Below are positions 38,905 through 48,180 of a stretch of DNA of 64,000 bases, piece after piece (position 1 is the stretch's first letter; the number at the start of each line of letters is the position of its first letter). Under the pieces are notes generated by a model, which saw only the letters and a program-made list of their open reading frames with translations, ran no database searches and was not told the DNA's origin. The stretch comes from Rhodococcus sp. 14-2483-1-2 (GTDB lineage: Bacteria > Actinomycetota > Actinomycetes > Mycobacteriales > Mycobacteriaceae). The position numbers and the translations under genes are program-made. The DNA is taken from positions 124,001 through 188,000 of the forward strand of contig NZ_NPFW01000014.1 in the NCBI RefSeq assembly GCF_002259405.1, written 5' to 3'.

Positions 38905-38935
38905 GTCGCGGTCGCCGTCGGGGGGCGGCCGCGAC
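38905..38935 (+). terminator. Terminator after the 37-codon gene
   Basis: GTCGCGG...CCGCGAC arms with an additional GCC/GGC pair inside, 12 bp after the stop codon. Confidence 0.6.
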
Positions 38936-39049
38936 TTCGCCGGTTCCGTGACCGGTTTGTGATAGCGCACCAAGATATTCGACTTTTCTCGTGAATACAT
39001 CCACAAATTGTTACCGGCTCGGGTAGAAATCTTCTTGCAGAGGTAATCG

Positions 39050-39065
39050 AGTGACGCCCGTCACT
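39050..39065. promoter_or_regulatory. Palindrome upstream of the 26-codon gene
   Basis: AGTGACG-CC-CGTCACT, perfect 7-bp arms, 42 bp before the start codon. Likely operator or activator site. Confidence 0.5.
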
Positions 39066-39107
39066 TCCGATCTGCGCACAATTCCCCTCGAACAAGGAGC
39101 ATTTCGT

Positions 39108-39188
39108 ATGTCTGCTGAACTCGGTGACCTCCTGACCATCCTCCTCCAGCTCTTCGCAGGCGGAAGTTCCGACGCTCCCGCGAGCTGA
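39108..39188 (+). CDS. Small hydrophobic peptide, 26 aa (candidate mycomembrane peptide 3)
   Basis: ATG after AAGGAGCATTTCGT. Core DLLTILLQLFAGGSS followed by a short Asp/Pro/Ser tail. The core is 12/15 identical to that of the peptide encoded at 39291, so the two arose by duplication and are held by selection on the protein. Length and hydrophobic helix recall the smallest corynebacterial channel-forming peptides. Nothing in the sequence excludes a toxin-like or modulin-like membrane peptide. Confidence 0.7.
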   Translation: MSAELGDLLTILLQLFAGGSSDAPAS

Positions 39189-39290
39189 GCCGCCCCGCCT
39201 CTCTCGTAGAACGGCCGGTGCCCACCCTGTCACTCCCGATCCTCGGTGAGTACGGGTGTCGGCGAATACCCTTCTCGTCAAGGAGTTTTC

Positions 39291-39383
39291 ATGGAACTGC
39301 TCACCATCCTGCTTCAGTTGCTCGCGCTCGGTAGCTCCGAAGGCGACTTGGGCCCCATCGAGATCCCCGGCCCCATCGTCTGA
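39291..39383 (+). CDS. Small hydrophobic peptide, 30 aa (candidate mycomembrane peptide 4)
   Basis: ATG after AAGGAGTTTTC. Core ELLTILLQLLALGSS matches the preceding peptide, then an acidic-proline tail (EGDLGPIEIPGPIV). The tail differs fully from its paralogue, so the helix is the conserved part. 102 bp separate the two genes and a terminator follows this one, so they may form one transcript. Confidence 0.7.
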   Translation: MELLTILLQLLALGSSEGDLGPIEIPGPIV

Positions 39384-39395
39384 CCCACAACCGTG

Positions 39396-39426
39396 AGCCG
39401 GGCTCGACACACCGTCGGGCCCGGCT
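39396..39426 (+). terminator. Terminator after the 30-codon gene
   Basis: AGCCGGG...CCCGGCT stem followed by a T-rich stretch (TTTCGTATTTC), 12 bp after the stop codon. Confidence 0.65.
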
Positions 39427-39516
39427 TTCGTATTTCGAAGAAGTGTGAAATCGGTGCGTTCCGACTACCCGGAACGGCTCGGGCGGGCCGGTGAATCCTC
39501 GGCATAGGGTTGCCCG

Positions 39517-40350
39517 ATGCAGACCGTTCCCATTCAGATGCCCGACGGTTCGACGGTGCCGGTGTCACTGTTTCCCGGCGAGGGCCGCGACGATGCGCCG
39601 GTGATCGTGATTCTTCCCGGCCTCGGCATTCCCGGTGGCTACTACCGACTGTTCGCCGAGGCGCTCGTCGCGCGCGGTTTCCACGCCGCGATCGGTGACC
39701 TGCGCGGCCAGGGCGACAGTGTGCCGAAGCCGAGTTCGGCGAGTCGGTACGGGTATCAGGAGCTGGTGTCGGTCGATTTTCCGGCGATCTTCGAGGTGGT
39801 TCGCGAGCAGTTCCCTGAGGCGACGCCGTATTTGCTCGGGCACAGCATGGGTGGGCAGCTCGGCTCGATGTACGCCGCCCGCATCAGGGGCAGGCTCGGC
39901 GGATTGATCCTGGTGGCGTCGGGGTCGCCGTATCACCGCGGTTTCGGCACGACCCGCGGTGTCCCGCTGTACGTGGGCGCGGCGGCGATGGCGATCACCA
40001 GCAGCATCGCGGGGTTCTGGCCGGGGGATCGGATCGGCATCGGCGGCTTCGGTCGGCAGTCGCGGGTTCTGATCGACGACTGGTCCCGGTTCGCGCGGAC
40101 CGGCTCGATCGAGCCGGCTGGTGCGGACATGGACTACGAGGAACGGATGGGCCGGCTGACGCTGCCGGTGCTGGCGGTGACCATCGAGGGCGACGACCTG
40201 GCGCCCCGTGGCTCGATGGACAATCTCGTGCGCAAGCTGGCCCGTGCCGAGGTCACCTCGGTGCACGTCGACGAGCCACTGGGACACAACGGGTGGATCC
40301 GAAACCCCACGGCGGTCGCCGACCTCGTCGCCGAGTGGATGCACAGGTAG
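39517..40350 (+). CDS. Alpha/beta hydrolase, monoacylglycerol lipase-like
   Basis: 277 residues. Nucleophile elbow LLGHSMGGQLGSMYA; oxyanion region ILPGLGIPGGYYRLFAEAL; late catalytic residues in VTIEGDDLAPRGS and PLGHNGWIRNP. No signal peptide, so it is cytosolic. Serine hydrolases of this type cleave short lipid or ester substrates. It stands between the small peptide genes and the mycoloyltransferase on the same strand. Confidence 0.88.
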   Translation: MQTVPIQMPDGSTVPVSLFPGEGRDDAPVIVILPGLGIPGGYYRLFAEALVARGFHAAIGDLRGQGDSVPKPSSASRYGYQELVSVDFPAIFEVVREQFPEATPYLLGHSMGGQLGSMYAARIRGRLGGLILVASGSPYHRGFGTTRGVPLYVGAAAMAITSSIAGFWPGDRIGIGGFGRQSRVLIDDWSRFARTGSIEPAGADMDYEERMGRLTLPVLAVTIEGDDLAPRGSMDNLVRKLARAEVTSVHVDEPLGHNGWIRNPTAVADLVAEWMHR

Positions 40351-40460
40351 TTCGCTCGAATTAACTTTTGGTCGTTTCACTCGCTATCTGCCATTCCTAC
40401 CTGCTTTCGGTTCGTTTTGGTGTAGAAAGTCTTTGAACCAGCAATTGTTCTACGACGATA

Positions 40461-41543
40461 GTGAGCACGACTATGAACGGCCTGGGGGATTCAGGAGGTC
40501 GACGCGGGGGTGGTACGGGGTCGTTTCGCTCCGCTGCGGTACGCAGGTTGGCTGTGGTGTCGATGGTCGCAGTGATGGCGGCGGCAGTTCACCCGATCGC
40601 GTCCGCGGCCCCGGCCGACCCGGTGACCGGTCCGACGGAGTCGTACGTGGTGCGCACCGAGGTCGCCGACGACACCGCGATGACGGCCTTCGTTCACTCT
40701 GCCGCGATGGACCGAACGATCCCACTGAAGATTCTGCGGTCTCCCGATCGGACGGCTCCGAGTCCCACGCTGTACCTGCTCAACGGCGCGGGCGGCGGAC
40801 TCGACGGAATGGACTGGTACACCCAGACCGACGTCGTGTCGTTCTTCGCCGACAAGAACGTCAACGTGGTGACCCCCGTGGGCGGGGCCTACTCCTACTA
40901 CACGGACTGGCAACACGACGACCCGGTGCTCGGGCGCAACAAGTGGGAGACGTTCCTCACCGCCGAACTGCCACCGCTCGTCGACGAACTGTTGAATACC
41001 AACGGCCGCAACGCGATTGCAGGTATCTCGATGGCCGCGACCTCGGTGTTGAACCTGGCCGCTCACCATCGGGGGCTGTACCGAGCCGTCGGTTCCTACA
41101 GCGGATGCGCGTCGACCACCGACGCGCTGGGACGGGCATACGCCAAGACGGTCGTGTCCATGGCGCTCGGCGCGAACGTGACGAACATGTGGGGGCCGGA
41201 CGACAACCAGGACTGGGTACGCAACGATGCGGTCGTCAACGCCGAGAAGCTGCGTGGGACAGCGCTGTACATCTCCAACGGCAGTGGACTGGCCGGGGCA
41301 TCGGACACTCTCGACGGCACCAATCCCAACGGGACCGGCTTCGTGTTGCTCAACCAGATGGTCGTGGGCGGTGCCATCGAGGTGGCGACCGGGGACTGCA
41401 CTCGTAGGTTGAAAGCGGCCCTCGAGCAGCTCGACATCCCGGCCCACTTCGAGTTGCGTGAGCGCGGTACCCACTCGTGGGGCTACTGGCAGGACGACCT
41501 GCACGATTCCTGGCCGATGTTCGAGGACGCTCTCGCCGGCTGA
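40461..41543 (+). CDS. Antigen 85-family mycoloyltransferase
   Basis: 360 residues, exported: signal peptide with hydrophobic core RLAVVSMVAVMAAAVHPIASA. Ag85 hallmarks are TLYLLNGAGGGLDGMDWYTQTD, VTPVGGAYSYYTDW, NKWETFLTAELPPLVDELL, nucleophile Ser190 in AIAGISMAATS, and the catalytic His in RGTHSWGYWQDDL. Such enzymes transfer mycolic acids to trehalose, arabinogalactan or, in corynebacteria (MytC), to Ser of small channel peptides. Its location 1.1 kb after the small peptide genes makes that last role attractive. Confidence 0.92.
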   Translation: MSTTMNGLGDSGGRRGGGTGSFRSAAVRRLAVVSMVAVMAAAVHPIASAAPADPVTGPTESYVVRTEVADDTAMTAFVHSAAMDRTIPLKILRSPDRTAPSPTLYLLNGAGGGLDGMDWYTQTDVVSFFADKNVNVVTPVGGAYSYYTDWQHDDPVLGRNKWETFLTAELPPLVDELLNTNGRNAIAGISMAATSVLNLAAHHRGLYRAVGSYSGCASTTDALGRAYAKTVVSMALGANVTNMWGPDDNQDWVRNDAVVNAEKLRGTALYISNGSGLAGASDTLDGTNPNGTGFVLLNQMVVGGAIEVATGDCTRRLKAALEQLDIPAHFELRERGTHSWGYWQDDLHDSWPMFEDALAG

Positions 41544-41546
41544 CCG

Positions 41547-43580
41547 TCAGCTGCGAGCGAGGTTCCGCCACAGAAATTCGTAGGTCAACGCGGTCTTGAA
41601 CGCCAACTGCGCATTGTCCGACGCCCCGCCGTGCCCACCCTCGATGTTCTCGTAGTAGCTGACGTCGTGACCGAGTTCGGCCAATCGAGCCGCCATCTTG
41701 CGTGCGTGTCCGGGGTGGACGCGATCGTCGCGGGTGGACGTGGCGATCAGGATCGGCGGATACCGACGATCCGATGCGGCGACCACGTTCTGATACGGGG
41801 AGTACTGCGAGATGAACTCCCACTCGTCCGGGTCGTCGGGGTTGCCGTACTCGGCCACCCAGGACGCGCCCGCGAGCAGCAGGTGGTACCGCTTCATGTC
41901 CAGTAGCGGGACCTGACATACCAACGCGCCGAACAGTTCCGGGTACTTCGTCACCATGATGCCCATCAACAGGCCGCCGTTGCTTCCGCCCTGCGCGGCC
42001 AACTGTTCGGTGGTGGTGATGCCTCGGGTGACGAGGTCGCGCGCGACGGCGGCGAAGTCCTCGTGCACCAGATGGCGTCCGGCACGCAGTACCTGGGTGT
42101 GCCAGGACGGCCCGTACTCACCGCCGCCGCGGATGTTCGCGACGACGTAGGTGCCACCACGTTCGAGCCACGCCCGTCCGGTTGCGCCGCTGTAGCCGGG
42201 TGTCATCGAGATCTCGAAGCCGCCGTAACCGTAGAGCAGTGTGGGCCCGGGTCCGGAATCGGAGCGTCGGACGACGAAGTACGGGATGTCGGTGCCGTCG
42301 TCGGACCGGGCGAAGAACTGCTGCACCGTCAGGCCGTCGGCGTCGAAGAATGCCGGAGCCTGCTTGAGGACTTCGAGCTCGCCGCCCACCGTGCCCACCA
42401 GCAATGTCGCGGGCGTCAGATAGCCGGACGAGGAGAGGAAGAACTCGTCACCGTTCTCCTCGGCGTCGGTGCCGACGATCTCGGTGGACGTCAGGTCCGA
42501 CAACCCGTCGATCGTGCCGGCGTCCCACTCGTTCGCACGTGGGGTCAGGACGTGCAACTGCGTCCGTACGTCCTGCAGCGTCACCAGCAGCAGATGATTC
42601 TCGGTCCAGGCGTACTGGTGCAGTGACGTGTGCGCGTCCGGGGCGAAGAGAACGGTGAGAGCGATTGTGCCGGAAATGAACTCGTCGAAATTCGCAGCGA
42701 GCAGTGCGCCGGCCGGATAGGTGTTGTCGCCGACCGTCCACGGTGTCATCGTGCGGACCAGCAACCAGTTCTCGTGTACCGAGGTCGACGCATCGGTCGG
42801 CGTCGGGATCCGGGTCAACGCAGAGCCGTCGAGAACGTAGGTCTCGGAGTTGTAGAAGTCGGTGGCACGCTGAACGAAGTCGCGCTCGAATCCCGGGGTG
42901 CGGTCGTGCCAGGCGGAGATCGAGATGTCCTGTGCTGCACCCTCGTACACGGTCTCGGCGTCGGCGAGTGGGGTACCGCGCCGCCACCGCTTGGTGATCC
43001 GCGGATAGCCCGATTCGGTCAGCGAACCCGGTCCGAAATCCGTTCCGACGAAGACTGTGTCGGCGTCGATCCACCCGATGTCGGTCTTGGCCTCGGGTAG
43101 CGCGAATCCGCCGTCCTCCTGGGCGCGAAACGTGCGGGAATCGAGATCGAACTCACGGACCACCGTCGCGTCGGCCCCGCCGCGCGAGAGCGTCACCAGC
43201 GCCAGTCGTTGATCGGGGCGCAGCACCTGCGCGCCACCCCACACCCAGTTCTCGTCCTCGCTGTCGGCGAGCGCGTCGAGATCGAGCAGTACGTCCCACA
43301 CCGGATTCTCGGTGCGGTACTCGTCCATCGTCGTTCGACGCCACAGGCCGCGGACGTGTTCGGCGTCGCGCCAGAAGTTGTAGAGAAACTGCCCACGACG
43401 ACGGGCGTACGGAATGCGGGCGTCGGTGTCGAGAATCTCTCGGATACTCGCCTCGGTGGCGTCGAAGGCCGTGCCGCTGAGCGACTCGACCGTCACCTCG
43501 TTCTTCTCGCGCACCCACGCGAGCGCAGCGTCGCCGGTGACGTCTTCGAGCCAGAGGTACGGGTCGTCCGAGATTGCCAT
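41547..43580 (-). CDS. Prolyl oligopeptidase family serine peptidase
   Basis: 677 residues: an N-terminal seven-bladed beta-propeller and a C-terminal alpha/beta hydrolase domain. Catalytic Ser in AAQGGSNGGLLMG, Asp in ATSTRDDRVHPGH, and His in ENIEGGHGGASDN. No signal peptide. It cleaves short peptides after proline or related residues; the family also includes S9 acyl-peptidases. Convergent with the mycoloyltransferase, with 3 bp between stops. Confidence 0.92.
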   Translation of the reverse strand: MAISDDPYLWLEDVTGDAALAWVREKNEVTVESLSGTAFDATEASIREILDTDARIPYARRRGQFLYNFWRDAEHVRGLWRRTTMDEYRTENPVWDVLLDLDALADSEDENWVWGGAQVLRPDQRLALVTLSRGGADATVVREFDLDSRTFRAQEDGGFALPEAKTDIGWIDADTVFVGTDFGPGSLTESGYPRITKRWRRGTPLADAETVYEGAAQDISISAWHDRTPGFERDFVQRATDFYNSETYVLDGSALTRIPTPTDASTSVHENWLLVRTMTPWTVGDNTYPAGALLAANFDEFISGTIALTVLFAPDAHTSLHQYAWTENHLLLVTLQDVRTQLHVLTPRANEWDAGTIDGLSDLTSTEIVGTDAEENGDEFFLSSSGYLTPATLLVGTVGGELEVLKQAPAFFDADGLTVQQFFARSDDGTDIPYFVVRRSDSGPGPTLLYGYGGFEISMTPGYSGATGRAWLERGGTYVVANIRGGGEYGPSWHTQVLRAGRHLVHEDFAAVARDLVTRGITTTEQLAAQGGSNGGLLMGIMVTKYPELFGALVCQVPLLDMKRYHLLLAGASWVAEYGNPDDPDEWEFISQYSPYQNVVAASDRRYPPILIATSTRDDRVHPGHARKMAARLAELGHDVSYYENIEGGHGGASDNAQLAFKTALTYEFLWRNLARS

Positions 43581-43695
43581 TCCACAGTTCTAGCAGCACT
43601 CGGGCAGTCGGGGTGGTCGGCGCTCGCGTGGCTACCGGCTGGTAACGAAGACCAGGTCGAGACAGCGTCGGACGGCACGACTACGCTGGGGACTC

Positions 43696-45111
43696 GTGAC
43701 CTCACACTATGACGTCGTTGTCCTCGGAGCCGGTCCCGGTGGGTACGTCGCTGCTATCCGCGCGGCACAACTCGGACTCAGCACTGCCATCATCGAGAAG
43801 AAGTATTGGGGCGGTGTGTGCCTGAACGTCGGCTGCATCCCCTCGAAGGCACTTCTCCGTAACGCCGAGCTGGCGCACCTCTTCACCAAAGAGGCGAAGC
43901 TGTTCGGCATCTCGGGCGAAGCATCCTTCGACTTCGGCGCAGCGTTCGATCGGAGCCGCAAGGTTGCCGACGGCCGCGTCAAGGGCATCCACTTCCTGAT
44001 GAAGAAGAACAAGATCCCCGAGTACGACGGCAAGGGCACGTTCACCGATGCCAACACCATCGAGGTCGAGCTGACCAAGGGTGGCACCGAGACGATCACG
44101 TTCGACAACGCGATCATCGCGACGGGCAGCACCACCAAGCTGCTTCCCGGCACCGAACTGAGCAAGAACGTCGTCACGTACGAAGAGCAGATCATGACGA
44201 AGGACCTGCCGGGTTCGATCCTCATCGTCGGTGCCGGTGCCATCGGCATGGAGTTCGGCTACGTGCTCAAGAACTACGGAGTCGACGTCACCATCGTCGA
44301 GTTCCTCGATCGGGCGCTCCCCAACGAGGACAAGGACGTCTCGAAGGAAATCGAGAAGCAGTACAAGAAGCTCGGCGTCAAGGTCATCACCGGCGCAGGC
44401 GTGCAGAGCATCGACGACGACGGCTCCAAGGTCACCGTCGCGATCAAGCACAACAAGTCCGGTGAGAGCGAGACCTTCACCGTCGACAAGGTGATGCAGT
44501 CCGTCGGCTTCGCGCCCCGCGTCGAAGGATTCGGCCTCGAGAAGACCGGCGTCGAGCTCACCGATCGCGGTGCCATCGGCATCACCAACACGATGCAGAC
44601 GAACGTGCCGCACATCTACGCCATCGGCGACGTCACGGCCAAGCTCCAGCTGGCCCACGTGGCCGAGGCCCAGGCTGTCGTTGCTGCCGAAACCATCGGC
44701 GGCGCAGAGACATTGCCGATCGACGACTACCGCATGATGCCGCGCGCGACGTTCTGCCAGCCGCAGGTCGCGAGCTTCGGCCTCACCGAGGACCAGGCCC
44801 GCGAAGAGGCTCAGGCCCGCGGGTCCGACATCAAGGTCGCGAACTTCCCGTTCGCCGCCAACGGCAAAGCACACGGACTGGGCGACGCCACCGGCTTCGT
44901 CAAGCTCATCGCCGACACCGAGCACGGCGAACTGCTCGGTGGACACCTCATCGGACCGGACGTGTCCGAGCTGCTGCCCGAGCTGACCCTGGCCCAGAAG
45001 TGGGACCTGACGGTCAACGAGCTCGCCCGCAACGTCCACACGCACCCGACGCTGTCGGAGGCACTGCAGGAAGCGATCCACGGCCTCGCGGGCCACATGA
45101 TCAACTTCTGA
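43696..45111 (+). CDS. lpdA: Dihydrolipoyl dehydrogenase
   Basis: 471 residues, E3 component of 2-oxoacid dehydrogenase complexes and peroxide defence. FAD motif [21 protein letters not shown], redox disulfide [19 protein letters not shown] motif [12 protein letters not shown], and catalytic His/Glu near the C-terminus in [13 protein letters not shown]. Close to mycobacterial LpdC (Rv0462). Start GTG. Confidence 0.95.
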   Translation: MTSHYDVVVLGAGPGGYVAAIRAAQLGLSTAIIEKKYWGGVCLNVGCIPSKALLRNAELAHLFTKEAKLFGISGEASFDFGAAFDRSRKVADGRVKGIHFLMKKNKIPEYDGKGTFTDANTIEVELTKGGTETITFDNAIIATGSTTKLLPGTELSKNVVTYEEQIMTKDLPGSILIVGAGAIGMEFGYVLKNYGVDVTIVEFLDRALPNEDKDVSKEIEKQYKKLGVKVITGAGVQSIDDDGSKVTVAIKHNKSGESETFTVDKVMQSVGFAPRVEGFGLEKTGVELTDRGAIGITNTMQTNVPHIYAIGDVTAKLQLAHVAEAQAVVAAETIGGAETLPIDDYRMMPRATFCQPQVASFGLTEDQAREEAQARGSDIKVANFPFAANGKAHGLGDATGFVKLIADTEHGELLGGHLIGPDVSELLPELTLAQKWDLTVNELARNVHTHPTLSEALQEAIHGLAGHMINF

Positions 45112-45125
45112 TCTTCCGCAGAACG

Positions 45126-45165
45126 ACGAACGGCGGCGACCACCTCGGTGGTCGCCGCCGTTCGT
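45126..45165. terminator. Strong bidirectional terminator after lpdA
   Basis: Perfect 19-bp arms ACGAACGGCGGCGACCACC and GGTGGTCGCCGCCGTTCGT with a 2-nt loop, then TTTG. It separates lpdA from the convergent M48 gene. Confidence 0.9.
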
Positions 45166-45179
45166 TTTGTGTGCGCTGC

Positions 45180-46229
45180 CTAGGACTTTCGCCAGTGATC
45201 GAAGCGACCCTTGATGTCCGATGCCACGTCGCCGATTCCGTTTCCGACGGCGTCGACCGCGCCGGTGAAGCCACTGCCGAAATCGCGGATCGTCCGGATC
45301 AGCGGGTCCTCGGAGGTATCGAAACCGGCCTTGTACGAGCGAGCGGCGGTGCGGAACTCCTCGGACGGCCTGGCTTCGTGGTCGGTGGACCTGCGCGGGT
45401 AGTCCCCGCGCAACACTGCCGCGTAGTCGCCGCTGTCGACCCACTTCTTCAACTCGGCGGCCCGCAGGACCGAGAACGGGTGCGAGAGCAGTTCGATGTT
45501 GAGCAACTTGAGCACACCGTCGCGGAGGTCGCCACTGGCCTCGTACTCGGCTGCCTGGGCGAGGAACGCGTCGACGTCGATCTCACTGATTCGTGCGCCG
45601 CCCGCCAGCTTCAGCTGTACTCGGATTGCGGTGTGTACGTCCTGCCCGCACAGCAAACCTGCTCTGTCGCCGGATAATTCGGACTTGCGCTGCCATTCCA
45701 TCAGGCCTGCGATGAGCGCGCGTAGCGCCCAACCGCCCACCGGAACCCAACCGACGGTGCCGGCGAGGCGCATCAGATGCATGAGCACGGTGCGGTACAC
45801 CGCGTGACCGGACAACGCGTGGCCGAGTTCGTGACCGACGACGAACCGCTGCTCCTCGTAGGTCATCATGTCGAGGAGTCCGGTGGTGAGAACGATGAAC
45901 GGTCGATCCATGCCGATCGTGAACGCGTTGACCATCGGCGACTGCACCACGAAGAGTTCCGGTGTTTCCTCGGCACCGAGGATCTGCACGCAGTCACTGC
46001 GTAGGTCGTTCAGGTCCTTGAACTGCCGTTCGTCGACGCGCACCGCGGTGGCGAGGTACATCAGCCGATGCTGCCGTTCGCGCAGCAGCCCGGACAGCGT
46101 GCGCAGAACGGTGTCGAAACCCTTGAGGGTGCGCAGGGTGACCAGCGCAGCTCGATCCGACGGGTGTTCCCAGGTGCGCGAGCTGATGTCGGGGAATTCG
46201 ATGCGGGTGCGATCCGGGGCGGATGTCAA
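45180..46229 (-). CDS. M48 family zinc metallopeptidase
   Basis: 349 residues. Zinc motif VVGHELGHALSGH with the downstream Glu in KSELSGDRAGLL. A hydrophobic stretch (MHLMRLAGTVGWVPVGGWALRALIAGLM) lies between, as in Ste24/HtpX-related peptidases. The N-terminal part (EETPELFVVQSPMVNAFTIGM) is typical of M48 proteins. TTG 46229 follows GGGAG; a second TTG lies at 46259. Probably membrane protein turnover. Confidence 0.88.
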   Translation of the reverse strand: MTSAPDRTRIEFPDISSRTWEHPSDRAALVTLRTLKGFDTVLRTLSGLLRERQHRLMYLATAVRVDERQFKDLNDLRSDCVQILGAEETPELFVVQSPMVNAFTIGMDRPFIVLTTGLLDMMTYEEQRFVVGHELGHALSGHAVYRTVLMHLMRLAGTVGWVPVGGWALRALIAGLMEWQRKSELSGDRAGLLCGQDVHTAIRVQLKLAGGARISEIDVDAFLAQAAEYEASGDLRDGVLKLLNIELLSHPFSVLRAAELKKWVDSGDYAAVLRGDYPRRSTDHEARPSEEFRTAARSYKAGFDTSEDPLIRTIRDFGSGFTGAVDAVGNGIGDVASDIKGRFDHWRKS

Positions 46230-46394
46230 TCTGTTCTCCCAGCGTCGATGAGAATCCAAAGTATCAGTAAAGCGGGGTGATCGGTCCGTACTCGAGGCTC
46301 ACGATGCCCACGAGACGCTGCGCACACCCGAGCGCTCGGTCGCATCGGAACCTCAGGCGGCCCGGCCGAAGTCTGTGATTTCTCATAGGTCGGT

Positions 46395-46414
46395 AAGTGA
46401 GGAAAACGTCACTT
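46395..46414. promoter_or_regulatory. Dyad upstream of the mce operon
   Basis: AAGTGA-N8-TCACTT, perfect 6-bp arms, 75 bp before the first yrbE gene in the 259-bp divergent region. Possible operator. Confidence 0.4.
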
Positions 46415-46488
46415 GGGCGACTGTCGGCTGGTACTTTTCGTTTTCGGCGCGGGGGAGTCGCGCCGAACACGAGCTTGGGGGTGGGGAA

Positions 46489-47304
46489 TTGTCGTCGCCG
46501 ATATCGACGTTCGCACGCGTCAGCGACGGGGTTTCCGGTGGATTCAGGACGTTCGGTCAGACGATGGAGCTGGGGGTGTTGGCCTTCGTTCACCTCGTGC
46601 GCGATATCGCCACGCTGCGTCATCCGTGGCGTGACACCGTCGACCAGGCGTGGTTCGTCGTCACCGTCACCGTGGTCCCCGCGATCCTGGTATCCATTCC
46701 GTTCGGCGTCATCGTCTCCGTGCAGGTCGGCAGTCTCACCGATCAGATCGGCGCGACGTCCATCGCAGGTGCCGCAGGTGGTCTCGGGGTGATCCGTCAG
46801 GGTGCACCGATCGTCGCGGCTCTGTTGTTGGGCGGTGCCGCAGGTTCGGCGGTCGCTGCCGATCTGGGGGCCCGCACCATTCGAGACGAGATCGACGCGC
46901 TGTCGACGATGGGAATCGACCCGGTGCGCAGACTCGTCACGCCGCGGCTGGCAGCCATCCTCCTGGTAGCACCGTTTCTGTGCATTCTGATCATCTTCAT
47001 GGGTTTGGCCGCCGGCTACGCGATCAACGTCGGTTTCCAGAGTGGCACGCCCGGCAGTTACATCAGCTCGTTCGCGAGCTTCGCCTCGGTTACGGATCTC
47101 GTCGTCGCCCTGGTGAAGACCGAGATATTCGGGGTCATCGTCATCGTTGTCGCGTGCCAACGCGGTTTGTCCGCGTCGCACGGTCCTCGCGGGGTGGCCA
47201 ACGCGGTCAATGCGTCCGTGGTCCTCGGTGTGGTGTCCGCGTTCACAGTCAACGTCGTCATCACTCAGTTGGTCGCGATGTTCATGCCGCAGAGATTGGG
47301 CTGA
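46489..47304 (+). CDS. YrbE/MlaE-type permease A of the Mce system
   Basis: 271 residues, five or six membrane helices of the MlaE permease family (GATSIAGAAGGLGVIRQGAPIVAALLLGGAAGSAVAADLGARTIRDEIDALSTMGIDPVRRLVTPR). The EExDAL-type coupling helix that contacts the MceG/Mkl ATPase is RDEIDALSTMGID. TTG 46489 with GGGG upstream is chosen; the frame opens further upstream without a clear start signal. First gene of the nine-gene operon. Confidence 0.87.
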   Translation: MSSPISTFARVSDGVSGGFRTFGQTMELGVLAFVHLVRDIATLRHPWRDTVDQAWFVVTVTVVPAILVSIPFGVIVSVQVGSLTDQIGATSIAGAAGGLGVIRQGAPIVAALLLGGAAGSAVAADLGARTIRDEIDALSTMGIDPVRRLVTPRLAAILLVAPFLCILIIFMGLAAGYAINVGFQSGTPGSYISSFASFASVTDLVVALVKTEIFGVIVIVVACQRGLSASHGPRGVANAVNASVVLGVVSAFTVNVVITQLVAMFMPQRLG

Positions 47305-47305
47305 C

Positions 47306-48178
47306 GTGGCGACTCCTTCTCGGTACACGGTGCACGGCACCGCTCATCTCACGCGCGGTGCCAGATACCTCGGACGCAAGCCGTTCGCGGTACTCGAGAT
47401 GCTGGGCCATCAACTGACGTTCTGCGTCAAGGTGCTCGTCGCGATACCTCACACGGTTCGTGCCTACCGCCGGCAGATGCTGCTCATCCTCAGTGACATC
47501 ACCTGGGGCAGTGGAAGATTGATCGTCGGTGGCGGAACGGTGTCGGTTCTCGTCGTCTTGGGTGTCGCGGTGGGTGCGTCCGTGGGAATCGAGGGGTTCA
47601 ATTCACTCGGCATGGTAGGTATGGAGCCGCTGACGGGCTTCATCTCCGCGTACGCCAGTACTCGTGAGCTTGCCCCGATGATCGCGGCCATCGGTTTCGC
47701 GACGCAGGCAGGATGTCGAATGACGGCCGAGATCGGTGCGATGCGGATCTCGGAGGAAATCGACGCCCTCGAAGCTCAAGGGATCCAATCGATGCCGTTC
47801 GTCGTGACCACCCGGGTGATCGCGGGAATCGTCACGATCGTGCCGCTCTATCTGCTGACGCTCATCTTGAGCTACCTGTCCTGCGCGTTCGTGGTCCGGG
47901 TCGTCGGCGGACAGTCGTCCGGCACCTACGACCACTACTTCAGTGCCTTTCTACAGCCGATCGACGTGCTGTTCTCACTGCTCAAGGCTGCTGTGTTCGT
48001 CGTGACGATCATTCTGATTCACGGCTACCAGGGGTATTACGCCTCGGGCGGTCCGGAAGGTGTGGGGCGCGCGTCGGGTCGCGCCATCCGAGCCAGCCTC
48101 GTGGCAGTGGTGGTGCTGGACATGATCATGACCTTGGTTCTGTGGGGATTCGACTCGGGCATAAGGATTTCGGGGTAG
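47306..48178 (+). CDS. YrbE/MlaE-type permease B of the Mce system
   Basis: 290 residues, second MlaE-family permease, forming a heterodimer with the preceding protein. Coupling helix RISEEIDALEAQGIQSMPFVVTTR; membrane segments LIVGGGTVSVLVVLGVAVGASVGIEGF and GIVTIVPLYLLTLILSYLSCAFVV. GTG start 1 bp after the yrbEA stop. The ATPase MceG is not in this window. Confidence 0.92.
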   Translation: MATPSRYTVHGTAHLTRGARYLGRKPFAVLEMLGHQLTFCVKVLVAIPHTVRAYRRQMLLILSDITWGSGRLIVGGGTVSVLVVLGVAVGASVGIEGFNSLGMVGMEPLTGFISAYASTRELAPMIAAIGFATQAGCRMTAEIGAMRISEEIDALEAQGIQSMPFVVTTRVIAGIVTIVPLYLLTLILSYLSCAFVVRVVGGQSSGTYDHYFSAFLQPIDVLFSLLKAAVFVVTIILIHGYQGYYASGGPEGVGRASGRAIRASLVAVVVLDMIMTLVLWGFDSGIRISG

Positions 48179-48180
48179 AG

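Noticed and set aside
43702..45444. 580-codon open frame antisense to lpdA
   Set aside because: Shadow of the lpdA codon pattern; overlaps the strong terminator and has no domain.
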